A stretch of 29,890 nt of DNA from Pilasporangium apinafurcum (GCA_001600495.1 BCKE01000098.1:7382-37271), one strand, 5' to 3'. Counted from the first letter of the stretch, positions 10,491 to 22,300 are shown. Notes: generated from the sequence alone by a model not told the origin. Numbers and translations are program-made.

Positions 10491-12399
10491 TCACTTCTTG
10501 AAGAATCGATTCAGTGCCGTCGGTGCGCTTTGCGCCTTTTCATTCCACTCATGCTGTTGCTGCAGTCGGTCCTTCTTTTTCTGCTTGTTCTCTAAAATTT
10601 CCCTGTACTTCTGTTTTTGAATGTCCACAACGTTCTGCTGCTTCTTGCGGAAGCGCCGCGACGGTCGGTTGCGGCCACGCATTTTCTTCTTGGTGATGAG
10701 ATCTCCCTTACCATTGGCACGCAGCATTTGGTGAATCTTTGTCTGTTGTTCCTCCGCCGGGTCTAAATCCACGCGACCTATGGCCGACGGATCCAAAGTG
10801 ATCATCTCTGGACGCAATTTCTCCAGCAGCGAACGAACCTCTGTCTCCCCGCGCTGTTTGGCGTTCTCGTACGGATTCGCTTCAAATGTATCAAAGTTGG
10901 GTTCACCCGCACCAGGGATGATGATATTGTTCAAACCCGTGGCATGACCCACTGCGAGCACATCCTCAAACGGCTGGAATGCCAGTGAGCTCACTTGGGA
11001 GCCTGGGATTGAGTGCGTCATATACGGACTCGGAGATGACGCTGTGAACGCATTCTTGAGAATATGGACGTTAGGACCAAAGCCAAGTCCAATCATGCCT
11101 CGCTGACTGATACTCATTGCGTTGGCGGCAGCAGTAAGATAGTATTCATTCAGTTCTTGGTATTTACGCAAGTCAAAGACCTATCCCACAAAAACGAAAA
11201 ATTTTCAGCACCACCATGAGTACTACACAGTACGCTGGTATTGCTCACCTTGACTTTTCGATCGGCACCAGCCGTCACAAGATATTTGCCACTGTTGTCC
11301 ACTGCCATTGATCGAACTGTTACAAAAAAGAGATAAATACTAAGAGTTAGTATAGGACAACAAGCCACATACTTGGTGCAAATTAAGTGCTCTCTTACTT
11401 GGTCCCTGATGGCACTGCATTTTGACTACAGCCGCAGACATATTCGGTGTCCAAAGTGAAACAATCCCATTGGCGTGACCCAGATTAATGACAGCATTCC
11501 ATGGGTTTTGAGCCATACAATCACAGAGTCCCTGCTTCGTTCGATGCGCAACAATCTGCTTGCCGTTCGTGACATCATGATAACTCAATAGCCCGTTTCC
11601 GCTGATCGTAGTCAGCAAGAAATGATACGGGAGGAACTCCAGGCGTCGGGGCTCAGGCACTGTGCGGATGCAGTGCGCTTCGGCACCTGTGCTGTCGTAA
11701 ATATAGACATGCTTCTTCTGTGCCGCCGCAAACATCGAGTTATTGTGCAAGAACACGACATCGCGCACGAGGTCATTCGCCTGGAATTCGCAAGTGAGTT
11801 TGAGACGTAGCGTATCTAGCATCGCCAAATGGCCTTTCTGTCCACCGAGAAGCATGTTGCGACCGTTGCGCGTATATCGGACGCGGTAGGCGCCGTAGTC
11901 AGTCAGATCCAAATTAAAGATCTTGCGCGCCGTGTTGAGATCAACATTCTCTGCGAGTTGTGCCTGCGTGAATTTGTACGTCTTCTCTAGATTTTCTGCC
12001 TCAAGCACACCAACTTCTGAAGGCAGAAGAATCTCTGACTTGGCAGCCGATGCCGCTGCTTGCTGATGCTTGGCGCTCTTTTGCAACAGCGAACCTCTCA
12101 GCTTCTTATCTTTGATATTCTGCAAACACATGCATTGAAAAGGTAAGTTGTGAAGAAGAAGAAGTGAATATCTCTCCATAGACACTGCACGTAAACACAT
12201 AACCGACTTTGATATTCCTCTGCGTGAGCGTGGCGGGACGTGTGTACTTTTCCAGGTTTTTCACCTTTGTCGAAGCTTTCTGCTGTTGGCCTTGCTGCTT
12301 CTTTAACTGACGACCTAAACGCTTCGGCGCGTTGCGCACCATCTTTTCCACATTCTCCGTCTCGGAGTCGCTGCTGCTGCTCTGTGAACTTGACGCCAT
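10491..12399 (-). CDS. UTP7: WDR46/UTP7 small-subunit processome WD-repeat protein
   Basis: This nucleolar WD-repeat protein (BING4/WDR46; yeast Utp7) is part of the U3 snoRNP machinery for 18S rRNA maturation. Four exons (descending), 12399-12208, 12119-11399, 11316-11249 and 11180-10491, give 556 residues; yeast Utp7 is about 554. The N-terminus is a basic, Gln-rich region. The conserved KLRGSLLQKSAKHQQAA segment follows, then the propeller with repeats such as GGQKGHLAMLDT, NPWNAVINLGHANGIVSLW and VTAGADRKVKVFDLR. The BING4 C-terminal region is visible as VSSLAFQPFEDVLAVGH and GAGEPNFD. The tail is strongly basic (KKKMRGRNRPSRRFRKKQ and a Lys/Gln-rich end). The first intron uses a weak GTCGGT donor and lies between two copies of AATATCAAAG, so the spliced protein reads NIKNIK. 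The Fanzor element sits 115 bases beyond the stop. Confidence 0.92.
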
Positions 12400-12589
12400 G
12401 TCTCTGCGTTTGTCTAGCAATTGAAAGGAGCTGCTTCTACTTATGCTGTGGACGTCGCAACCAATGAACTCCTCCAATATGGACACACATGGTTAAGTAC
12501 TGTATACTCCTATATACAAGACCTATAATTTTTGCAAAATTGCCAAAAATACCAAATAATGGCATATTCAAAATAAAGTGTATATTTGC

Positions 12590-12800
12590 AACTTCGGTAA
12601 TGTAATGGGGTAGCCCTCTTTACTAACTTACACTAGATGCGCATACGAGGAAGCGTAAAAAGGAAAGAGAAGGACCGAAAAACACTTACTCTTTTAGAAG
12701 AAACTTAGGAACTGCACTATCGGATTTAATAAAGCTATCTAGAAAGATGAATGGTTGTATTTGAGTGTTCAGTTCAAATAAAGCTAGTCGTACAAATTCC
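12590..12800 (+). repeat. diverged direct repeat, copy A
   Basis: Copy A parallels 13290-13510. Shared words in the same order are CCCTCT..TACT..CTTACACT, GAGGAAGCG, GAAAGAGAA, TTACTCTTTT, TTAGGAACTG, AATAAAGCTA, CTAGAAAG and GAGTGT. Copy A has lost the open frame present in copy B. Confidence 0.65.
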
Positions 12801-13187
12801 TATATCTAAGGAGTTTTTTCTCAATAAATGGCATGGAAATAGTAGCTTTTACTATTTATTCCATATGGTAAAACATATTTACTTATGGGTTAATCATAGG
12901 CTGTAGCTGCAGATCTGGGTGAGTCTGCAATGTAATGGCCTCCATTACAAGCGCTGCCAAGAACATCTTCCACAAAAACGTAAGAGAGTTGTGCTCGAAT
13001 AGCTTTTTATCGGAGCTGCCTTCTCTGGGGAGTTCTGCCAGTTTTTAGCTGGCGTTACAGGCCCAACATCAGGAAGAAGCGGATGCCAATCGGGTACTTT
13101 AGTATCTTTGATATCTATGAGGATCGCCTTATTACGGGTTTCGCCGAGAGTGTCGCCTCCTAAATTTATTTTTTTAAAGCAATAAAA

Positions 13188-13430
13188 ATGCGTTCACTTG
13201 TGACATTTACAAAATTTGAAGATTTTGATTGGATAGATTCTGACTATAGTGATATTATTGGTCGAAATAGGACGAACTTGGAGGACGTTGGTGGTATAAA
13301 GGGATATCCCTCTACTGGCTTACACTGTTGTGGAGTGAGGAAGCGCAATCGATTGGCGACGGACATCGTCAATCAAGCGGAAAAGAAAGAGAAAAATCGA
13401 AAGAGATTTACTCTTTTGGAGGAAAATTAG
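13188..13430 (+). CDS. short open frame in a repeat, unknown protein (80 residues)
   Basis: I do not recognise this product. The frame starts MRSLVTFTKFEDFDWIDSDY and ends in a Lys/Arg-rich helix-like tail (AEKKEKNRKRFTLLEEN). The AATAAAGCTA beyond it could be read as a polyadenylation signal. The 3' two-thirds are also found, decayed and out of frame, in copy A at 12590-12800. It is therefore probably the end of a mobile-element protein rather than a host gene. Acidic N-terminal and basic C-terminal halves argue weakly for real coding origin. Confidence 0.3.
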   Translation: MRSLVTFTKFEDFDWIDSDYSDIIGRNRTNLEDVGGIKGYPSTGLHCCGVRKRNRLATDIVNQAEKKEKNRKRFTLLEEN

Positions 13431-13510
13431 GAACTGAGTTGTTGTTTTAATAAAGCTACCTAGAAAGTGAAAAGAATGACTGATGTTCGAGTGTCCAATT
13501 CGAACATAAC
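13290..13510 (+). repeat. diverged direct repeat, copy B
   Basis: Copy B pairs with 12590-12800. It includes the 3' part of the 80-residue open frame and about 75 bases beyond it, with the TGTTCGA...TCGAACA inverted repeat at its end. The two copies are about 700 bases apart in the same orientation. Confidence 0.65.
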
Positions 13511-13556
13511 TGTAAGCAATGAACCACCGTACCTAGCAAAAGTTCGCATCCCTATA

Positions 13557-16156
13557 CAGTAAGAAATCGTACTTTACCAAACCCGCTCGGGGCTATCCCG
13601 TTTTCAAACCCGATGGGTCTGATATATAATGGAAATCCATTACAGTCCTGGCAGGAATACCAAGACTTAGAGTTTCTTAGAGGAACGGAATTTCCAGCAT
13701 TAGCATAGACAGAAAAAAAATGCATGCGAAAATACACGGTAGACTTTGACATAGAGAGTCCGACATATTTTCTGGGCGGTGACATTCTCACTGAAACCCG
13801 TAATAGGCGTTTTATAAAACTTAGTACTTTATAATTTCCAAAGTAACCAAAAATTACCAATCTCATGATTGAGCACCACCAGAGACGGTTTTTATAGGAT
13901 TCGATCAACCAAGTCCTTGTTAGATCGAACCACCAACACATCATTGACCAGAGATGAACTCAGTTGACTCCGTTGCTTTGCAATGCCTTTCTCGTTTATC
14001 GAACTGACCGCAGGAACACTCAAGACACTCCGAACAACACGACCCAGGATTGGGAATCGTGGCGGGGNGCTTTTCTTTGACGGCGCTTTCGTTCCATTCG
14101 CTTTCCACCAGACGAGCAGTCCAGTATTAGTACGTAACTGGTCCTTCTCAGCGCGTGACAACTTCAACTTCCAGTAGTCCACGAGTTCCTGATCAATTCG
14201 AGCAGATAATGTGGACTGCTGTTGGCCGTTGGCGGTGCCATTTTCACCATCCTCGTCTTCATCATCAGAGCTATCAATGCTTGCTATTCTTGGTACTTTG
14301 CGTCGCTTCATAGCGTGTTCATGAAGTTCGTACATTGTTCCAGCTCCAACCGAATGCATGACTGTTTTGAGACTCTCCTTCACCGCTGCAATTTGGATAG
14401 CAGAGATTCCGAACGCTTCCAGGCGGTTTTTCTGGCGAGGGTCAAGCAATGCTGCCATGACCTGGTAGTTAGAAATCTTCCATTCTTTGTGAATGTTGTA
14501 TGCAATGGCTTTCTTGATTGCAACGATTTCAGATGAGTCTGCCTGAGCACCCAGTGCGTTTTCATCTTCTATATTGTCACTTAGCTCTGTTTGGACTTGG
14601 CAATGCTCCAGAAGTGCACTGCGCTCATAGATGATCAAATGTAGTGTTGGTTCCATAAAATTTCCCAATGTATTTGCCGCTGTCTTGAATCGCCCCAAAA
14701 ATCTCGTTAACTCTCCCAAGAGATCCCGATCGATCGCCGCCACCAGGTGCTGTTGTGATTTGTGCGCGAGTAATCTGGATACTTGGCCATACGAGTCCTG
14801 CACATTGTTCAATAATCGCAGTAGCGACTGCCAACCATGTCCGTATTCTTGCTTCAATGGTACATCTAGCTGACTTTGGAGCCCTGACTGCTTGAAAAAT
14901 GTAACCAATTCTTTGCACAAAGTAATCAGCTGGAAGATCTTTGGTGCCTTATTCTGAAATATATAGACTGGTTTCGAAGTAGTACGCATTCCAGTTGGTA
15001 TCCTCTTGGTGAAAATAGGTGTCAAGCAAGAAGAGAGTGTATCTCCAGCACAATAGTTGCAACTAAGTACGCTGCTGAGACTGTCAATATCAAGTTTACC
15101 CGGTATTTGCTTACAGCAAAGTGTACAAGCTCCCACGTCGGTGATTCCAAAATCAGCCAGACAATCTTGGAATGTCTTGAGCGCGACTGAAAAAGAGCGA
15201 TTGCCAGTAGTCAATGCTCTTACCTGGATCAGGCGCGTCTGATGCTTGAACTGTCCGTCAATAAAATGGACAGTAATAGACATAAATGAATTCTCTTTTG
15301 CAGGATCCGTCCATACATCGATTGTAAATCCCAAGGACATTCGATCTTCTATTTGCTCTTGCAGTAGATCGAACAGTATTACACGAATCGCTTTCGCCGA
15401 GTCGATGACGTACCGCCGCAGCATCGACGTATCAGGCAATAAGTCTTTTACGTCATAGTTGTTGGCCAAATGATGACCAATATCGAGCACTGTCTGGGTT
15501 AAATTTCGAAAGCCATCACCACATACAGAACGAAATGCCCGCAGGTCTTGACAGCACATGATTACCGCAGGCTTTGCAGCTGCTTGCTGCTTTTGCGAGA
15601 TTATATTAGAAGAAGACTTGGGAGGTCTGCCTGGTCTCCTTTTTCTCACCTTCTCGATATTCGCACCGATAGAGGGCTGATGACCACTTTGTAGCTTGGC
15701 ATTCTTTGGCGGTGTAGCACGACTGCGTTCGCAATCATGTTTATTTAGCGTACTGGTGCCATTCGTGGACGTGTAAGTGTACACTGCATGGCATCTCTTA
15801 CATGCAACAAATCGACGGCCGCAATCTACCACTCGCTCATTGTCCACACGGTAACAAACGCTGGCAAATTGTTCCCAGCAGTTTGCTGAACCAGAGACGT
15901 CTACCAGTATGTATTGACTGTTGGAGCCGTTGATGTTTAGATCATGTCGGATATCGTCCCGCAACCGCTCCCAACTATTCGCTGGCTGCCTCATGCCAAG
16001 CACCATCGTGCTCAGAAGCTGCAATCAAAGTAGGAAGTTGGCGTGGATCTGATCCCAATCGTACCCGAGGTTTTGTCCCCTCTGACCCGTCCACTTCATC
16101 TCTTGATCCGATAGTCAAGTAGTACCGTCTATATTTTTCTAAGTACGATCCCACTA
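13557..16156 (-). mobile_element. candidate hAT element enclosing the transposase-like gene
   Basis: The left side reads CAGTAAGAAATCGTACTT (13557-13574). The right side, read on the minus strand from 16156, is TAGTGGGATCGTACTT. The shared ATCGTACTT and the CAG/TAGTG-like starts suit hAT termini, and 2.6 kb suits a hAT element. Against this, the 8 flanking bases (TCCCTATA and TGGATACA) agree at only four positions, so no target duplication is convincing. Treat the borders as a hypothesis. Confidence 0.35.
13892..16006 (-). CDS. hAT-family transposase-like protein with BED finger and AT-hook
   Basis: This is an uninterrupted frame of 704 residues from the ATG at 16006, with one undetermined base at 14068. 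Residues about 65-92 form a BED-like zinc finger (CKRCHAVYTYTS..LNKHDC). Residues about 120-130 contain the AT-hook KRRPGRPPK, which would bind the minor groove of AT-rich DNA. The hAT core is visible as GFTIDVWTD at about residue 227 (first catalytic Asp) and FGITDVGA (probable second). The C-terminal dimerisation domain reads LLVWWKANG...FPILGRVVRSVLSVPAVSSINEK...RSQLSSSLVNDVLVVRSN. The usual FS-x-x-G stretch between the SE-like motif and the R-x-L motif is missing, and the conserved C-x-H-x-L site reads YCAGDTL. An intact frame with damaged core motifs fits either a recently dead transposase or a domesticated DNA-binding protein. Confidence 0.82.
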   Translation of the reverse strand: MVLGMRQPANSWERLRDDIRHDLNINGSNSQYILVDVSGSANCWEQFASVCYRVDNERVVDCGRRFVACKRCHAVYTYTSTNGTSTLNKHDCERSRATPPKNAKLQSGHQPSIGANIEKVRKRRPGRPPKSSSNIISQKQQAAAKPAVIMCCQDLRAFRSVCGDGFRNLTQTVLDIGHHLANNYDVKDLLPDTSMLRRYVIDSAKAIRVILFDLLQEQIEDRMSLGFTIDVWTDPAKENSFMSITVHFIDGQFKHQTRLIQVRALTTGNRSFSVALKTFQDCLADFGITDVGACTLCCKQIPGKLDIDSLSSVLSCNYCAGDTLSSCLTPIFTKRIPTGMRTTSKPVYIFQNKAPKIFQLITLCKELVTFFKQSGLQSQLDVPLKQEYGHGWQSLLRLLNNVQDSYGQVSRLLAHKSQQHLVAAIDRDLLGELTRFLGRFKTAANTLGNFMEPTLHLIIYERSALLEHCQVQTELSDNIEDENALGAQADSSEIVAIKKAIAYNIHKEWKISNYQVMAALLDPRQKNRLEAFGISAIQIAAVKESLKTVMHSVGAGTMYELHEHAMKRRKVPRIASIDSSDDEDEDGENGTANGQQQSTLSARIDQELVDYWKLKLSRAEKDQLRTNTGLLVWWKANGTKAPSKKSXPPRFPILGRVVRSVLSVPAVSSINEKGIAKQRSQLSSSLVNDVLVVRSNKDLVDRIL

Positions 16157-16389
16157 TGGATACAAAAACAATGAGACGATGGGGAAATGTGGGGATAGGG
16201 GATGGTCATGTGGGAAAGCCAGATGATTCAGAGTTGTTTTTCATGGGCGCAGTATTTGGAGCACAATGCTGCAGCAATTGTGTTGTCGCCCCGCAAAGCC
16301 AGCGATCGGAACGGAAACTACGACAGGAGTACGTGTCCATAAGCACCGCAAACTCTCTCTCTCTCTGTATGTGATAATTGACGGCATGA
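16007..16389. other. intergenic region between hAT-like gene and receptor gene
   Basis: These 383 bases hold the candidate right end of the hAT element (near 16141-16156) and presumably the promoter and 5' leader of the receptor-INPP4 gene. A CT run (CTCTCTCTCT) lies at about 16360, some 30 bases before that gene's start codon; such pyrimidine tracts can mark core promoters. I see no gene. Confidence 0.45.
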
Positions 16390-19300
16390 ATGTCTCGTAG
16401 GTCTCTCCACATGAAGCTCCTTCGTCCACACGATGGCAAGCAGCTGCTCGCTCTTGGGATCGCGATCGCTTTCCTCGCATACCCAGGTAACCCACTTTCC
16501 TTGATGTGTGCTTCGTGCTCTAGTCGTTTCTCCATACCTGTGCTGATTGAAATTTGTCTTGGTGGATCGGTTGATATTTAATTCGTAAATGATGTGCAGG
16601 AGCAATAGCAGTGGAAGCAGACGTCAACAAAGCGGAATCGTTTGATTTCACTTTCGATGTGGATCTCGGTATCAACCGTGGCGACAATAGCTATAGTAGT
16701 AGTAGCAGCTCATCTGGCTCCGGGAGCTTAGCTTGGGATACAATTATTGCTACAGCATCCTCTTCGTCCTCATCATCAAGCAACACCGACGATGTGGTCG
16801 TCCCGTCATCGTTTTCTTCGTCATCATCTGGCAGTGTAGCGAGTGATGCAGATACGATTGTTGTTCCATCATCATCGTTGTCGTCGTCCACGGCTGGTAG
16901 TATAGCAAATGACGCGGATCCTGAGATCGAGTTCCCATCGGCATCAAGTGATTCTGGTTCAAGCGATGGCGCCGACGAAGTCAAGTTCCCGATTTCCCCT
17001 CCTACAACGCAGCCCCACTCCTTTCCACATTATCCTCACCCTTCTCCAGCACCAGCACATACCGTGATGCTTCCAATGGAGCACGAGAGAACAAACCCAC
17101 CAACTTCTGTGGAGACTCCCCATCCAACGCCGTTTATAACTCCAGCTCCTACTCCAGTGTACAGGGATAGATCATACGATCCAGTTGACACCAGTACTCT
17201 TTCTTTATCCGCGTCAGCCTCCTTGAAGCCGTCTACCGTGACTCCTGAGCCCGCTGCTACTGTCATCAGCGACGATAGCAAAGACGAAGATAGCTTCGAG
17301 ATGTGTTCAGGTGATGCAGGTACAAACACCCTTTCTTCCTCTTCATCGTTACGTTGAGTTTAATATGACTAACCCTATGTGTTTGATATGTTGTCGAAGG
17401 TGGCAATGCTTGTGTCAAAGTGGAAACACAGAGCACGGAGTCGCTAGAGTTCAGCAGTGAATATGGTAGTACAAATGCGGCTCAAAGAGCAAGCAACATT
17501 GCAAGCCTCACTTCCACTCCGTATACGTCCACTTATTGCCGCTGCAAAGAGATGGAATGCCAGAATGAATACCCAGGAGATTCGAACAGCGTTTTGTGTA
17601 CAGCTGCATTAAGCAATGGATCGTGCCCATCAGGTTACCAGAAGTGCGGTACGTCATGTTTGATTTAATTTTTCATTTGCATCCGCTTTTGCTTGAGCTA
17701 ACGTATGTATGTGCTAGTGGAAACGGATTTTTACAAATTGTCCGTTACACCAACGACACCAAACTCTTTGGCAAACGTGACGTTTTCAGTGGTCGCGTCT
17801 GATATCATTGGAGCTTTCTACAACCTAGGGACCGAAAATCCACTGGATCGTGGCAGTAACTGGTGGGTAACGATCACATTACCTTCAGGGTGGAGATTTG
17901 TCCTGTGGGAGAAAACGTCGCTGGAAGTAACTTTATCAGGACTATATGATGAAGGTGAAGTGAGCCGTCGGTCTCAAGTGCGGCAATGCAGCTCTGTGAC
18001 CGATGCAGCAGACTGCGACGATGATACGTCAGTCGGTTTTCTCAATGTGATGCAATTGCTGGAAGGTCGCCAAGGCTTGATAAATTCCAGTTGTCCACTA
18101 TCGTTTGTTTTATTGAACAGTGTTGTTGTCGGATCGGACACTAGTTCATCAAGTGTAGCTATCGCTCTGGCTTATGAGAAATCATCGGGTTCTCTTGCTT
18201 CCACATCATCGTCGACTACTTCGAGAAGAATGCGCGAGCTTGCAGTTAGCGCTGATTCTACCACGACAGAGGAAGGAACTTTATCGGTCGTGTCTCTTTC
18301 TACGATGGACACCCCTACAATCGAAGAAGGAGAGATGCATTCATCACTAGTATGGATTGAGAAAGATAGCGATCAGCTTACACTGTCATTTTCGACATCT
18401 ACTATCATCGGTACGAACTCTCAAGATCCACAAGTTTGCGTAAATCTACGCTCGGCTACGTGTGCGAGCAAGGGTCGTGAATCAACTGCGAACATTTCGT
18501 TTGCTGAGAGTGCGAGTGCCGCATATGTGAAGGATGGCAATCCATTTATCAATTTATATTCGCAACCAGGAGATGCCCCATTGGAAATCGATGGAATTAA
18601 CTCCACGTATTTCTGCGTTAAGAATTTACTTCCAACTGGCGCCGACACCAACACATCATGGGAAATTAGTACAGATTTTACGTTCCAGATTCAAATTAAT
18701 GGCGCGATTTCGGGGGATGAGGATGGAGGTACAACTTCGGCGTCCTATAGACTACCAGAACTTGTCGAACTGGTGCTGATCGACCGTAACGCGACTCAAG
18801 GCAGCGACTGCGCTCAAATTTTGTTTCACACATCGACATGTAAGTACAACTCCAATTTTGTAGTGTTTTGTCCGTCTTGCTAAACTTTTGTCACATGACT
18901 CGTTGATTGGTAGCTTCAAACCACGAACTAAGCCTGTACAGTGTGATGTCTGTCACAATTTATTCTGTTGCTTTGGTTGCTGCGATACTAATCACGAGAA
19001 TGGTAAGTGTCCACTTGTTCATACAGAGTTAAAGTGGTATTGACATGGTGTTATTTTTGTGCTAGAACGGAGTTAGCTTCTCTGGAATATCATTTTATAA
19101 CGATATGACGTCAGTCTTCGTCGTCTTGGTGTTTCTTCTTCCAATCATCGAAAATGCTCTTTGGATCCGGGCTACGTCGGATGGAGAGACAGCCAATAGC
19201 AGTCATATTTACTATCTCCTGCGTCAAATTACGACTTGCTGTGCATGGACGATGATGACGTCAGTATGCTTCCATTGGTCAAGCGTACTCTACCACGACA

Positions 19301-22300
19301 TTCGGAAGATCCGTCGGCTTTATGTGCTACTTGCGTATATATTCGTGAATGCAGCGTTCTACACGTTCGAACTGTTTGGACTTATCAGCCTAACGGATTT
19401 TTACAAGTGCACGTACGATGATTACCTGAAGAACCCTCGATACAGCAAACGACTGTGCAACAATGACTATTGCCCAGATTTGCAACCGTACCAATGGAAG
19501 TACTCGACTGATCACGTTTGCAAAGATGTAGCATACTCAGAATGGTATTTTCCGATCGCGTTCGGTGGAGATATTCTCATCTTTTTAGCGGCTATTGCAC
19601 TGCTGATATTGGGTTCGTACGTTTTACGTCGGGGCTCGCGGCTTATTGAACAATCAGGCGATATTTACGACGAGCGAATTTTGGCGGTGATGAAGAAATC
19701 GTTGACAACGTATTTGATTGTTATTCTCGGTATATCCGTCTCTCTTGGGATTTCATGCGTCATGAATATAATACTCTTCGTCGAAAATTGGACACTCAAT
19801 CCCATTGTGTGGTATACTTTTACCATTTGGCTGCCGACTTTGGTACCACCTGCGGGGTTTCTATTGCTTCAGTGGAACCCTCGTCTTCATGGGATGAATT
19901 GGAATCCTTCAATGCATGTCAAGAATCGGTCAGCGACAAAAGATGAAATGGGCGAGAAAGAGACAACGCTAGGCTCTTCAATGCGAGACTTATTAAGTGA
20001 AGGATGGGGAGGCATCACCAATTTCTCTGAGACGGATAATCTTCCAATTGGCTCGGATAGTGTTGATGGAACACAGAACATTTTAGCTCTCTCCATCCAA
20101 CTTGTCTCGTCTGTCCCAATTTCTCACGCGTGCTTTGTCGAATTATATATGGCTGAGATGAACTTTGAAGAAAATGATGTCACTGGTGAAGATATATTCG
20201 AGGAGCATCCGCTATCACGACCCAGAGGTAGCATTAGCTTCATCATACAAAGTGGTCTTATTCGCGAAGGCTTGAGGCAGAGTAAGAGCCAATACGGCTC
20301 CTTACGGAATCGTATGTCATCTGATCGGCGACTTTCGATTGGCGCACAGTTTCAGGGAATGAACGCCTCACAATGGGTACGAGTGGGTTTTACGGAAACC
20401 GTTTTACCCACGCTGGTACCTGGAAGTGTCAGTGGTGAACCAACCGCGCAAATTGCGACATTTTTGTCTGTCTTGCAGACTCCTGTGATGACAACAAATC
20501 CAATTTTACGATTTGTTGTGTATGAACTGCCTGAAGATGCATCCTCGCCAACTATTGATAGAAATACTCAAAGCAATGCAATGTTTGCGAGAATGTCATC
20601 AGTGCAATTAGATGAGCGCGCCAAGGATGCTCGAGTATCCGGATTGGGATTGGCTCCACCTAGTAGGCGAAAAGTGTTTTGTGAGTTCACTTGTTCTGCA
20701 AATGAGATTCAAACTTCGGAAGAATTGACTCTTGTTGCTGGGGAGGGATCTCATCGTACAGCTTCCTTTGGTGTTGTCGTGAGTGATATCGTCGACCCCA
20801 GTTTAATAACAACGGACTCGGCCCCACATTTGATGATTAAATCCATGACGGTGGCCACGCGGACGCTTAAAGAAAACAATGGATTTTACATCACAAAAAG
20901 CTTCCAGTTTGCCGAGGGAAACGACATGGTAATTGAAGACATGACGGAAAGCGTCTTCACAAACGAAATTCCGCGTCAGTATCTTGAAATTCTTCGAAAT
21001 GAAAGGGCAGATGATCTCGCACACGCGAAAGCAGATCTTGCTGATTTTGATGCTAAGTGCAAAAGTGGCCTACTCGGTGGACTCTGTGACAACTTGATTG
21101 ATCAAATCCAGGTAAGTAGATCAAGTGAAGTCACTCGCATAGTATGCTGCTATACCCACCTGCTTTTCCTTCTATTGTAGGGTGAGAATGATCAAGCGGT
21201 TGTCCTTAAGTGGTTAGAAGATCGCGTTCAACGACGACGGTTATACGTTGATTCGTTGCGAGAGTGCCATCAGACATGCATCGATCGTGCCGAGGCAGGA
21301 ATTAATTTCAAGGCTAGTACCGATAAAAAAGTTCTCGCTCTTCGGTTTCTCCCTATCAATTTGGTACGTTTGCAGCAATTCACTGAAGGTCGCTCCTCAG
21401 AACTAATGAAATATTCTGTTTCTTATAGCACGTGCAAGATATGTGGATTGGGCCAACCTCACAACTCGGCTCTCAACGCTCTCGCCGGACATCTTCAGCT
21501 GTTATGGGATATCCTACAATCACTGTAGGTGCTTTTGCGGCTCATTGCTACAAATTTCGACATGGCGGGAGTATTTTAAGCTTGCGTAGCAAATTGCAAA
21601 AGAGATCCTTGTCTCGTATTAGAAGCGACATATCTGAGAGCGCTAACGGTGATGACGTGGATTGGACCGATACCGAAATTCGTTCCAGAGATGAACTGAA
21701 ATGGCAGCTGACCACCCGCCTGGATATGTGCATTTCTCAGGCGCTAACCGCGCTAGTGACATCATTTTGCCGCACTCTGGAGCAAGCGATACAACACCCA
21801 TTCGATCATCAGTTCCTCCAACTTATCGACGCGATTGGCTTTTTGTTTCAAGTAGAAAGTCTTCTATCGACTCAGGGGAAAGAAATAGGCATGCTTGAAG
21901 ATTTCTCAGCATCAGTCGATGCTTTGAAGCATGTATCGTTTATCCTCGACACCTCTCCTCCAAGTTATCTCCCGTCCACACTCAACCTCCACATGAAGAA
22001 TACCACACTGCCCAGTGTTGTCTCGGTTCGCCTGAGTAAAGATGCTCGGGATAGTCAAGCCTTCACTGTTGTTGTTGGAGTACGTTGTCAAGAAGAAACG
22101 CTCAGTATCATTCCAGCCAGACTAAAAGCTGGCGGCAGGATTAGTGTCACTCCCGTTATTTTCACCCAAGGCATCAACGAGATGCAGACGCTCGCCAACA
22201 ACGCAAGCGGCAAGAAGACGACCCTGCAGCACACCATCAATCGCAAAAGCTTCCATTCCTTGTCTGCATACATGGAAAACTACAAGAAGCTGGCTGCGAC

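Larger units (their letters stand above)
12400..13556. other. AT-rich intergenic region with decayed repeats
   Basis: This stretch upstream of WDR46 holds two diverged direct copies of one sequence (listed separately) and, between them, an unassigned segment at 12885-13160. A hairpin-like inverted repeat at about 12831-12864 has arms ATGGAAATAGTA and TACTATTTATTCCAT. A 7-base inverted repeat, TGTTCGA/TCGAACA, lies at 13484-13506. I see no conserved protein. It probably consists of fragments of mobile elements next to the hAT gene. Confidence 0.5.

Noticed and set aside
13552-13944. Minus-strand frame of 130 codons next to the hAT-like gene
   Set aside because: It overlaps the transposase C-terminus in another frame and the non-coding end of the element; the C-x2-C pair in it (YSCQDCNG) is not part of any domain I can recognise.
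17034-17329. Minus-strand frames opposite the Ser/Thr-rich ectodomain
   Set aside because: They arise from simple-sequence codons on the plus strand and lack any domain.
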